Source: Leptolyngbya sp. NIES-3755
Lineage (GTDB): Bacteria; Cyanobacteriota; Cyanobacteriia; Leptolyngbyales; Leptolyngbyaceae
NCBI GenBank assembly: GCA_001548435.1
Contig: AP017308.1
Span: 6,085,030 to 6,149,029 of the forward strand
DNA: 64,000 bases
Reading direction: 5' to 3'
A program made the translations under genes and the position numbers. Position 1 is the first letter of the stretch; each line of letters opens with the position of its first letter. The notes beneath the pieces were generated by a model. The model worked only from the letters and a program-made list of their open reading frames with translations, had not been told where the DNA came from and did not search any database. Of this stretch, positions 27,785 to 35,064 are shown piece by piece.

Positions 27785-28567
27785 TGATTGCTCAACTAAA
27801 AACTCATGCTCTTTCAAGATCTGATACAAATTCACGTCCGTTTCTAACAAACAAGTGTGTCCACTCTCCGGCAACACTACAACTTCAGCATTTTGAAATG
27901 CCGCTTTGAGTCGATACCCTTCCACTAACGAGGGCAATAATCGATCTTTGCTGCTTGCCAAAATTAGAGTTGGAATCGTCAGCGATCGCAGTTTTTCGAC
28001 TGGAATCTCAAACTGATGCAGCAAGCCCATCCGCCAAATTGAAGTGGCTTGCGGTACGGATTTGACTGCTTCCACTAACGCTTGTCGATCGAGCGGCGCA
28101 ATTTTGTCAAACGCAGCCAATAGTGGCAGGAAAGAAACCGAAGACAATTGATAAAGAAACTGAGGCAGATGACGGCTAATTGTTGCACCCCAACCAATCC
28201 AAGGTCGGCGATTAAACGACGAAGCCGCATTCACCAGAATTAATCGATCGAACAAATCTGGAGCCATTGATGCTACTTTCATCGCCAGACAGCCCCCGAA
28301 CGATTCACCGCAGAGATAAATCGATCGATCTGGATCTCCTTTCACTTCAGCCTTAACCAAATCAATCACATGTTGCGCGAGATCTTCCCAATTCGTCAGA
28401 TCATCGGGCGGAATTGCCAGACATCGCACATCGAAACCCACTTCTAATCCAGCCGTTTGCGCTCTCAACAATTGTCCTGTGCCATCCATTCCCGGCAAAA
28501 ACACGAACAGCGGAAATTGAGGGCGGAGAGATTTGGGGGTGAGGAAACAAGGAGAACTTTGAATCAT
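27782..28567 (-). CDS. Alpha/beta hydrolase resembling the hydrolase half of phytyl ester synthase
   Basis: A 261-residue alpha/beta hydrolase. FVFLPGMDGTGQLL replaces the usual HG oxyanion motif, FDVRCLAIPPDD follows, and the nucleophile elbow is CGESFGGCLAMKVA with Ser89; the late His is in ESGHTCLLE. The LPGMDGTG, FDVRCLAIP and RSIYLCGESFGGCLA segments recall the N-terminal hydrolase domain of plant phytyl ester synthases (PES/ELT). The acyltransferase gene lies only 3 nt upstream, so the pair would correspond to a split and cotranscribed version of that two-domain enzyme. Assignment to chlorophyll-phytol or galactolipid metabolism is inference. Confidence 0.75.
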   Translation of the reverse strand: MIQSSPCFLTPKSLRPQFPLFVFLPGMDGTGQLLRAQTAGLEVGFDVRCLAIPPDDLTNWEDLAQHVIDLVKAEVKGDPDRSIYLCGESFGGCLAMKVASMAPDLFDRLILVNAASSFNRRPWIGWGATISRHLPQFLYQLSSVSFLPLLAAFDKIAPLDRQALVEAVKSVPQATSIWRMGLLHQFEIPVEKLRSLTIPTLILASSKDRLLPSLVEGYRLKAAFQNAEVVVLPESGHTCLLETDVNLYQILKEHEFLVEQS

Positions 28568-28570
28568 GAT

Positions 28571-29311
28571 CTAAAAAGAGCTTTGATCTAATAGCGTCTT
28601 AATCTCAGTTTGGGCACGATCGACCAGTTCAACGACCGCTTTCTTGGCGAATTTTCCTTGATAATCGGATCGCTGAGCTGGAGTGATCCAAATCGGGTGT
28701 CCAATGAGTATATTTACTTTCTGATACAAAACTAACGGATGCCAGCCCTCTTGGTCAAATAGAGGTTCTGAGGGATCAAAGAAGCTTAAGACTTTTAGCG
28801 GGATCGCGGAATTAATCGTCTCTTTCTGGGGCGAGATCGCAACAGGCAAGATGGCTAATTCGTCGATCGGTGCTTTCAGTGCCAAATGAGCAAACCCTCG
28901 ATGAAATTCACCCATGTGATTCGGTTTTGGCGGCTGCACCATTGGCAAGGTTCCTTCTGGAAAAACGCCGACAGCCTGCCGAGATTTCAATAAGTCGATC
29001 GCTTGATGAAAAAAACTACTCTGTCGATGTTTGTCGCTTTCCAAGGGAAAACAACCCAACTGCGTCACGATCTCGCGCATCACTGGAACTTGTCCCATAT
29101 AGTGATGACACGCAAATCGAATCGGACGATCGATCGCGCTCATGAGTAGCATCGCATCCATGACGCTCCGATGATTGCTGACGACCAGCATCGCGGAATT
29201 TCTTGGAACGCGATCGCAGTGATACGAATACGCCCGTGTACCCACGCTCATCAGCATCAACTGGGAAACCTGAAGGGGACTCAAACCTGGCATGAACTCT
29301 ATGACACTCAA
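28571..29311 (-). CDS. Acyltransferase of the PlsC/LPLAT superfamily
   Basis: A 246-residue protein with the HX4D motif NHRSVMD (His47, Asp52), then FACHHYMG, and FPEGTLP in the third block, followed by LAILPVAISP. The first 25 residues include a moderately hydrophobic helix. Start choice is open between TTG 29311 and ATG 29293; AGAG precedes the ATG closely. Family members acylate lysophosphatidate, diacylglycerol or phytol. Its tight coupling (3 nt) to the hydrolase gene downstream suggests a joint role in making neutral acyl esters. The promoter region upstream contains an 11-bp tandem repeat at 29403-29424. Confidence 0.8.
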   Translation of the reverse strand: MSVIEFMPGLSPLQVSQLMLMSVGTRAYSYHCDRVPRNSAMLVVSNHRSVMDAMLLMSAIDRPIRFACHHYMGQVPVMREIVTQLGCFPLESDKHRQSSFFHQAIDLLKSRQAVGVFPEGTLPMVQPPKPNHMGEFHRGFAHLALKAPIDELAILPVAISPQKETINSAIPLKVLSFFDPSEPLFDQEGWHPLVLYQKVNILIGHPIWITPAQRSDYQGKFAKKAVVELVDRAQTEIKTLLDQSSF

Positions 29312-29402
29312 TTGCAGAACAAATCTCTTTATATTTATGAACTAGATCGGCTCCCGCCAACCATCGTCTAAAGATACAAATCACGCTGGAAAATTACCTC
29401 TA

Positions 29403-29424
29403 TTGTAAAGCGGTTGTAAAGCGG
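29403..29424. repeat. 11-bp tandem repeat upstream of the acyltransferase gene
   Basis: TTGTAAAGCGG occurs twice in direct succession, one helical turn apart, about 90 bp upstream of the acyltransferase start. It may be a regulator site or slippage product. Confidence 0.6.
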
Positions 29425-29442
29425 TCGTTTCAACTTCCCAAC

Positions 29443-29472
29443 GAAAAAAACACCCCTTGAATCAAGAGGTGC
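29443..29472 (-). terminator. Terminator of the PEP-CTERM gene
   Basis: On the minus strand GCACCTCTTG and CAAGGGGTG pair around ATT with one T-G wobble, followed by seven T residues. It lies about 50 nt after the stop of the gene at 29521. Confidence 0.8.
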
Positions 29473-29520
29473 AACCGACGGGAGTTTCTAAATGCCACTA
29501 AATCTATCTAGCCGTTGCGA

Positions 29521-30252
29521 TTATTCTTCGACTTGCGCTTGCGTCCGACGCTTCAGCAACAACGCGCCACCCGCTGCCATCAAGCCCAAAACTGCGGTCG
29601 GCTCAGGCACTTTTCTCGGATCTCCGTAGCTGGCAATGTGGAACGAGTGGTTATCCGACTCAAAGCCACCGCCACCCGTTTGAGTAATCACAATCCGATC
29701 GAAGATGTCCGACTTGTTATCCGCATAGAAATGCAGGTAGCCGTTTCCTTCACCGCCATGCTGTTCGGCTCTCACCGGAGCAACCGGATTCACATCTGCT
29801 GTCGAGAACGATCGAATCAACTGATTGCCTTTGAAGAACGAGAAAACGTTTCCAGGGCTGATTGCACCCCAGTTCATCCCGAAGTAATTCAGCGATTCTT
29901 TCAATTGGATCATCACGCTGCCACCCTGGAAGACTGCGAGATAGCTACTATCGTTCACTTCTCCGTTCGCGCCTGCGGGTGCCCATCTATCCTTCCGAAC
30001 ACTGCTGATGCTGGAATTTTCAAACGTGTACTTGGCAAAACCTGAAGTGGGAGCAGAACCGGAATTGAAATCGATCGTTCGGGTTCCGGGCTTGTTCCAG
30101 AAATCGGAATATGCACCTTGATTGGTTACGCCATTTGGACCTGCAACTCCACGAGTAATATTGAATGAGATGGCTTGAGCGGAACCTGCTTGGCTGAGAG
30201 CGGCGATCGCAGAAATGGCGATGACTGAACAAAGACCTTTGATGAATTTCAT
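29521..30252 (-). CDS. PEP-CTERM sorting-domain protein, exported
   Basis: A 243-residue protein with an N-terminal signal peptide (MKFIKGLCSVIAISAIAALSQAG) and a C-terminal sorting signal: KVPEPTAVLGLMAAGG, a short hydrophobic helix and a basic KRR end. Such signals are recognised by exosortase/PEP-CTERM systems that attach proteins to the surface or extracellular matrix; no exosortase is in the window. The mature part is beta-rich with Gly, Asn and aromatic residues (TFENSSIS, LNYFGMNWG), like a jelly-roll or lectin-type domain, and resembles Npun_F0296-type exosortase-dependent proteins only in general layout. Ligand unknown. Confidence 0.85.
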   Translation of the reverse strand: MKFIKGLCSVIAISAIAALSQAGSAQAISFNITRGVAGPNGVTNQGAYSDFWNKPGTRTIDFNSGSAPTSGFAKYTFENSSISSVRKDRWAPAGANGEVNDSSYLAVFQGGSVMIQLKESLNYFGMNWGAISPGNVFSFFKGNQLIRSFSTADVNPVAPVRAEQHGGEGNGYLHFYADNKSDIFDRIVITQTGGGGFESDNHSFHIASYGDPRKVPEPTAVLGLMAAGGALLLKRRTQAQVEE

Positions 30253-30762
30253 GATTGTTGTCTTGCAGACTAACTCTATGCCTGCATTATTCGTTCTGAA
30301 TCACAGCAAAGATTTGAGGAAAAGTACGGAACTTTCTGGTGTATCCAGTTTGTGAACTGCGAATCAAGATTTGCACGGCTAATCCGTATATTTGGCTTGA
30401 AGTGTTGAGAAGATTTCCATAGAATTACGGTGCTTTTTGACGTTCATTCATCGAATTCATTGCAGCTTCATTTTTCATTTCGTGACCTTACTCAGACTCG
30501 CCTGCTGAGTTTGACTCGTTCAAGACGGAAATTCAGGCAGTTTCTCAGAGAAGGCAAGATTGCGGGAGACACGGAGGCAGTCTCAGAAAAATTGGCTTTT
30601 GGGACGACAAATTTAAGATTTCAGACCGCCCCTTGCACAACGTTGCTGGTTAGAATGAGAAACGTGTTCTACCTTTGAGTGCATTTTCAATCTGATTGTT
30701 TCGAGAAATCCATGAAACCCCTGCCCGGATTGATGTACTAAATTACAGGGGTCATCCTATTT
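30253..30762. other. 510-bp intergenic region upstream of metG
   Basis: This divergent gap lies between the PEP-CTERM gene and metG. I see no convincing gene: an open frame at 30430-30678 has no ribosome site and no recognisable features. The last 50 bp contain a hairpin that includes the metG ribosome binding site. The part near 30253 should carry the PEP-CTERM promoter. Confidence 0.5.
30717..30752 (+). promoter_or_regulatory. Leader hairpin enclosing the metG ribosome binding site
   Basis: ACCCCTG (30717-30723) is the exact complement of CAGGGGT (30746-30752). The AGGGG in the second arm is the only Shine-Dalgarno-like sequence before the metG ATG at 30763, so folding would hide it. Regulatory meaning is inference. 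Confidence 0.45.
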
Positions 30763-32358
30763 ATGACTTTATCTTCAGAAAAACCAAACTTTGCCCTAAC
30801 GACACCGCTTTATTACGTCAATGATTTGCCGCATATTGGCAGTGCTTATCCAACGATCGCGGCGGATGCGATCGCACGATTTCAACGCTTATTAGGGAAG
30901 CCTGTGAAATTTGTCACAGGAAGCGATGAGCATGGACAGAAGATTCAACGGACTGCCGAAAGTCTAGGACGCAAGCCGCAAGAGCATTGTGATTTAGTTG
31001 TTGCTGGATTTAAAGAACTGTGGGAGAAATTGGATATTCAATACGATCGATTTATTCGCACGACCGAAGAGCGACATCATGCGATCGTCAAAGAGTTCTT
31101 TCAGCGCGTTTGGGATAACGGGGACATCTATCTCAGTCAGCAACAGGGCTGGTATTGCGTTTCATGTGAAGAGTTCAAAGAAGAACGCGAACTGTTAGAA
31201 AATCATCATTGTCCAATTCATACGAATAAGGAAGTGGAATGGCGCGATGAAGAGAATTATTTCTTTCGACTTTCCAACTATCAAGAAAAATTAGAAAGGC
31301 TTTACGCAGAACATCCAGAGTTTATCCAGCCCGATATCCGACGAAATGAAGTTCTGAGTTTTGTCAGCCAAGGACTTAGAGACTTTTCCGTTTCACGAGT
31401 GAACTTTGATTGGGGCTTTCCGATTCCAGCCGATCCGAAACATACGATCTATGTTTGGTTTGATGCACTGCTTGGATACATCACTGCACTGTTAGAGCCG
31501 GATCAAGAGCCGACTTTAGAAAATGCAATCTCTAAATGGTACCCGTTCAATCTTCACATCATTGGAAAGGATATTCTGAGATTTCATGCGGTTTATTTTC
31601 CTGCAATGTTAATGTCAGCCGGATTGCCACTGCCGCATAAAGTTTTTGGGCATGGCTTTCTTGTGCAGGATGGCGTAAAGATGGGGAAAAGTAGCGGAAA
31701 TGCGATCGACCCAGTTGCACTCGTCGATCGATATGGAGTGGATGCCTTTCGATACTATTTCCTTAAAGGAATCGAATTCGGACGCGATGGCGTGTTTGAT
31801 GAAACTCGCTTTGTCGATATGTGTAATGCCGACCTTGCAGACGGATTTGGAAACTTATTGAATCGGAGTTTGGGACTGATTCATAAAAACAGTGGTGGTG
31901 TGGTTCCCGATGTCGAAATTGTAGAAGATCATCCGCTTCGATCTGTAGCAGAAGAATTAGGCGATCGAGTTTCAAAAGCTTATGACTCTCTTGCATTTAA
32001 TATTGTGTGCGAGGAAGTTTTAACACTGATTCGATTAGGTAATAAATTTATCAACGAACAGGCTCCGTGGTCGCTCTATAAAGCAGGAAAAAAACAAGAA
32101 GCTGAAGAAGTTTTGTACGCAGTGCTTGAATCTGTTCGACTTGCTGCGTATCTATTAGCACCGATTATTCCTCGGACGAGTAGCGCAGTTTATCAACAAT
32201 TAGGACTAGATGTTGATTTTAATAACGCTAGTTTAATTGATGTGTCGATCACCTTCCCTTGTCAATCGAGATGGGGAATACTGCGAGCTAAACAAGCACT
32301 TCAAAAGCCTCAACCTGTCTTCCAAAAACTCGAACTCCCGGTCGAAAGTTCAACCTGA
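30763..32358 (+). CDS. metG: Methionyl-tRNA synthetase
   Basis: A 531-residue class I synthetase that charges tRNA-Met. TPLYYVNDLPHIGSAY contains the HIGH-type motif as HIGS, and KMGKSSGN is the KMSKS-type loop. The connective peptide has GWYCVSCEEF with one CxxC and a later single Cys (HHCPIH), a reduced zinc knuckle. VTGSDEHGQKI and FGHGFLV are further family signatures. The C-terminal dimerisation (Arc1p/Trbp-like) domain is missing, as in the short MetG form common in cyanobacteria. The 5' leader contains a hairpin over the ribosome site. Confidence 0.96.
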   Translation: MTLSSEKPNFALTTPLYYVNDLPHIGSAYPTIAADAIARFQRLLGKPVKFVTGSDEHGQKIQRTAESLGRKPQEHCDLVVAGFKELWEKLDIQYDRFIRTTEERHHAIVKEFFQRVWDNGDIYLSQQQGWYCVSCEEFKEERELLENHHCPIHTNKEVEWRDEENYFFRLSNYQEKLERLYAEHPEFIQPDIRRNEVLSFVSQGLRDFSVSRVNFDWGFPIPADPKHTIYVWFDALLGYITALLEPDQEPTLENAISKWYPFNLHIIGKDILRFHAVYFPAMLMSAGLPLPHKVFGHGFLVQDGVKMGKSSGNAIDPVALVDRYGVDAFRYYFLKGIEFGRDGVFDETRFVDMCNADLADGFGNLLNRSLGLIHKNSGGVVPDVEIVEDHPLRSVAEELGDRVSKAYDSLAFNIVCEEVLTLIRLGNKFINEQAPWSLYKAGKKQEAEEVLYAVLESVRLAAYLLAPIIPRTSSAVYQQLGLDVDFNNASLIDVSITFPCQSRWGILRAKQALQKPQPVFQKLELPVESST

Positions 32359-32427
32359 GCGCACAATGAATGTTCGTTCCTTTTTTCTTGTTCAAAACCT
32401 TTCATAAAATATCTGAGGATAGCAACT

Positions 32428-33039
32428 GTGTTGAACCATTTGAATCACGAAACAGAGACGGTGTTTTCGCCGGAACAAGTGCTAGAAAATCGTGGTCGTG
32501 TTGCCATTTTTATTGATGGCTCAAATCTGTTTTATGCCGCTCTACAACTCGGTATCGAAATCGATTACACGAAGCTTTTAGTCCGCTTGACTTCCGGTTC
32601 TCGATTGCTGCGATCGTTCTTTTATACAGGGGTCGATCGTACCAATGAAAAACAGCAGGGCTTTCTCCTCTGGATGCGACGAAACGGATATCGCGTCATT
32701 TCCAAAGATCTGGTTCAACTGCCAGACGGCTCGAAGAAAGCGAACCTGGATGTCGAAATTGCAGTCGATATGATGTCGCTCGTTGGATCTTACGATACAG
32801 CCGTTCTAGTGAGCGGCGATGGTGATCTGGCGTATGCGGTGAATGCAGTCAGCTATCGCGGTGTTCGCGTCGAAGTCGTGAGTTTACGATCGATGACCAG
32901 TGACAGCTTGATCAATGTTGCCGATCGCTATATTGACCTCGACACGATCAAGGATGACATTCAGAAAACGCCTCGGAGCTATACATATCGTCCGTTAACT
33001 ACAATCGGATTGATGGATGAACACGACGACGAGCCTTAA
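32428..33039 (+). CDS. NYN-domain protein, LabA/DUF88 family
   Basis: 203 residues from GTG at 32428 (GAGGA 9 nt upstream). The PIN-like NYN domain starts at RVAIFIDGSNLFYAA with Asp30 and Asn33, continues with KKANLDVEIAVDMMSLV and DTAVLVSGDGDLAYAV, and ends with VEVVSLRS; these acidic residues form the putative metal/nuclease site. Similar cyanobacterial proteins include LabA, which acts in circadian output through RpaA in Synechococcus, but NYN proteins are numerous and orthology is not proven. A strong hairpin follows before lptC. Confidence 0.78.
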   Translation: MLNHLNHETETVFSPEQVLENRGRVAIFIDGSNLFYAALQLGIEIDYTKLLVRLTSGSRLLRSFFYTGVDRTNEKQQGFLLWMRRNGYRVISKDLVQLPDGSKKANLDVEIAVDMMSLVGSYDTAVLVSGDGDLAYAVNAVSYRGVRVEVVSLRSMTSDSLINVADRYIDLDTIKDDIQKTPRSYTYRPLTTIGLMDEHDDEP

Positions 33040-33054
33040 AGTGTAGAGTAGTCG

Positions 33055-33103
33055 GGAGCAATATCGAGATAAATTACGTCTTGTTTATCTCGGTAGCTCC
33101 TTT
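33055..33103 (+). terminator. Long hairpin between the NYN gene and lptC
   Basis: GGAGC/GCTCC and CGAGATAAA/TTTATCTCG form a nested stem of at least 14 pairs with small internal asymmetry, followed by TTTAG. It could terminate or attenuate the NYN transcript or protect its 3' end; the T-run is short. Confidence 0.6.
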
Positions 33104-33129
33104 AGTTCTCAGGTTTGAGGAATTTTATC

Positions 33130-34278
33130 TTGCGTCGCTCATTTTTATTAAATCTCGCTCTAATTACACTTTTAATCGGTGCAAGCGGTTGTGGAAATCG
33201 CAGTAATCGCGCTGCTGAACAGTTAACGAAAGATACTCAAGCACAGAAGTTCGACAATAATCTGACGTTTAACAATGTCACCCTAGAGCAAGCAAATGAG
33301 AAGGGGCAGCTTTGGTGGCGGGTGACTGCAAAACAAGCTGTATATGCAAAAGATCAGAAAAATGCAACGGTTCAAGAGCCGAGGGGCGAACTTTTCCAAG
33401 ATGGAAAGCCTGTGTTCAAAATCGAGGCTCAACGCAGTGAAATTCAGCAAGACGGAAAATCGATCGTTCTCAAAGGACAAATTACTGCGATCGATGTTCG
33501 CGACAATTCGGTTCTGAAAGGAAATGAACTGGAATGGCGACCGACTGAAGACGTTTTAATTATTCGGAATGGATTTAACGGCGATCATAAACAAGTTCAA
33601 CTTGCAGCCAAAGAAGGAAGATTCTTGACTCGTGCGCGTCGGGTGGAAGTTGCAGGGCAAGTGGTTGCACAAGTAAAAGAGCCGTCGCTTCAGATGCGAG
33701 GAGAGCGATTAACTTGGCGGATTCAAGATCAGAAGATTAATAGCGATCGACCCATTCAAGTCGATCGCTATGAGAATAAGCAAGTTACCGATCGGGGTAG
33801 TGCCGATCAATCTGAAGTCGATCTCAAAGCCAAGATTGTGACCCTCCGTCAGAATGCTCGAATTGCTCTAAAACAATCGAACACGCAGATTAGCGGAAAT
33901 GCACTCGCTTGGAATATTGATCAAAAAACACTATCAGCGAGTGAACCGATTACGATCGTGAATTCTGCCCAACAGGTGACATTAACCGCAAATCAAGGCG
34001 ATATGCAGATCGATCAGCAAGTCGCGAATTTGAGCGGGAATGTCCGAGGAGTTGGGGAGAAAAATCAATCGCGTTTGAGTGCCGACCGGGTGAGATGGTT
34101 CCTTGCGACTCAACAATTTGAAGCGAATGGAAATGTGAGCTATCAGCAAAACAATCCACCGTTTAGTATTGCTGGACCTCAAGCTTCTGGGCAATTAGAT
34201 ACGCAGCAAGTGGCAGTGAAAGGCAATGAAGATGGCAGAGTGGAACTTCAGATCACGCCGAAAGGAATTGGGCGGTAG
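33130..34278 (+). CDS. lptC: LPS export periplasmic protein LptC-like lipoprotein
   Basis: About 382 residues from TTG at 33130, selected because GAGG lies 9 nt upstream; a TTG at 33115 would overlap that site. MRRSFLLNLALITLL followed by GASGCGN is a signal peptide with lipobox, so the protein is a lipoprotein. The remainder is repetitive beta-jellyroll (OstA/LptC fold): FNNVTLEQANEKGQLWWRVTAKQAVY is the LptC hallmark (shown by its ends FNNVTLE and WWRVTA), with later ALAWNI and RLTWRI repeats. LptC bridges the inner-membrane LptBFG transporter to LptA; cyanobacterial versions are longer, as here. Confidence 0.85.
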   Translation: MRRSFLLNLALITLLIGASGCGNRSNRAAEQLTKDTQAQKFDNNLTFNNVTLEQANEKGQLWWRVTAKQAVYAKDQKNATVQEPRGELFQDGKPVFKIEAQRSEIQQDGKSIVLKGQITAIDVRDNSVLKGNELEWRPTEDVLIIRNGFNGDHKQVQLAAKEGRFLTRARRVEVAGQVVAQVKEPSLQMRGERLTWRIQDQKINSDRPIQVDRYENKQVTDRGSADQSEVDLKAKIVTLRQNARIALKQSNTQISGNALAWNIDQKTLSASEPITIVNSAQQVTLTANQGDMQIDQQVANLSGNVRGVGEKNQSRLSADRVRWFLATQQFEANGNVSYQQNNPPFSIAGPQASGQLDTQQVAVKGNEDGRVELQITPKGIGR

Positions 34279-34293
34279 AAATTCCACTCGCGA

Positions 34294-34680
34294 TCACACT
34301 AGCGGTGAGGCTTGTAACTGAGTTGCCTCCCAGAGTTTGTAGACGAAAAATTCCGTCCGATCGCCTAATACGGTGACAAACATTCCAGAGTGAGCTTCAG
34401 CAGAATCAGCCACCCAATGACCTTGGACGCTGACTTCGACAAACTGATCATCGACTGGATCGATCGACACAGAGACGACACGCTCTAACCGGATTAGTTT
34501 TTCCAATTCGCTAAAACCGGGAACCTCGATCGACAATAAGAACGCGGCTCGGCTTGGCTCGACATGCAGCGTTTGTCCGGTTCGCAGGGCTAAGACCACT
34601 CTTTGAGAAATCAACGTTTCCAGAGAGACCGTGACGCGCTCCAAGTGGAGTCCAAATTCGGTGTAGGTGAGCTTTAACAT
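34294..34680 (-). CDS. Conserved-type hypothetical protein
   Basis: A 128-residue soluble protein beginning MLKLTYTEFGLHLERV. It alternates strands and short helices (VVLALRTGQTLHVEPSRAAFLL, VSVSIDPVDDQFVEVSVQGHWV given as ends VVLALRT and VQGHWV) and ends in EFFVYKLWEATQL. It has no Cys, no membrane segment and no motif I recognise. The start ATG at 34680 fits the conserved-looking opening. It lies convergent with lptC and downstream of a terminator at 34704-34743, so it has its own promoter or is read by leakage. Confidence 0.7.
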   Translation of the reverse strand: MLKLTYTEFGLHLERVTVSLETLISQRVVLALRTGQTLHVEPSRAAFLLSIEVPGFSELEKLIRLERVVSVSIDPVDDQFVEVSVQGHWVADSAEAHSGMFVTVLGDRTEFFVYKLWEATQLQASPLV

Positions 34681-34703
34681 GCGTTGCTCCTGCTGAAATT
34701 GAC

Positions 34704-34743
34704 AAAAAACGAACCCCCGTCTCAGTGAGTTTGAGCGGGGGTT
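34704..34743 (-). terminator. Strong terminator after the small gene at 34774-35016
   Basis: On the minus strand AACCCCCG-CTCA pairs with TGAG-ACGGGGGTT (one bulge) around a short loop, followed by CGTTTTTT. The stem is GC-rich and the T-run is six long. Confidence 0.85.
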
Positions 34744-34773
34744 ATCAGAACCTCGAAGGCTTGATGTGCTGCT

Positions 34774-35016
34774 TTACATTGGTGTCAGACGGTAACACCA
34801 CCCGCTTTTTATGTTGATTGGATTAAATTTTTCGTCTTCGCGGCTGTAGAGTTCGATCGCGTCATCGATCTGAATCGCTTGCCCGCTCAGTCCAAATCCC
34901 GTGACCATCCATAACCGCGACAACACCGCACACAGGGGTCTGTGCGAGGGTGACGGATTGGAGTGGCGCGACGAGATGAGACGAGTCATAGTCCTCAGTA
35001 AAATTCTGCTAATCAC
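34774..35016 (-). CDS. Small protein, unknown function
   Basis: Up to 80 residues from 35016; shorter forms begin at MTRLISSRHSN or at MVTGFGLSGQ. The C-terminal 45 residues, with MVTGFGLSGQAIQIDDAIELY and ending KSGWCYRLTPM (only parts quoted), look protein-like and continuous with the GC-rich strong terminator that follows. Absence of a clear ribosome site leaves the start open. The region before it has Arg/Ser-rich composition. Function unknown. Confidence 0.5.
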   Translation of the reverse strand: MISRILLRTMTRLISSRHSNPSPSHRPLCAVLSRLWMVTGFGLSGQAIQIDDAIELYSREDEKFNPINIKSGWCYRLTPM

Positions 35017-35064
35017 ATACTACAAGCGTAATACTGAATTGTCCACACTTTTTACTAGAAAAAT

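Noticed and set aside
30430-30678. 82-residue open frame upstream of metG
   Set aside because: No ribosome site, no motif and irregular composition.
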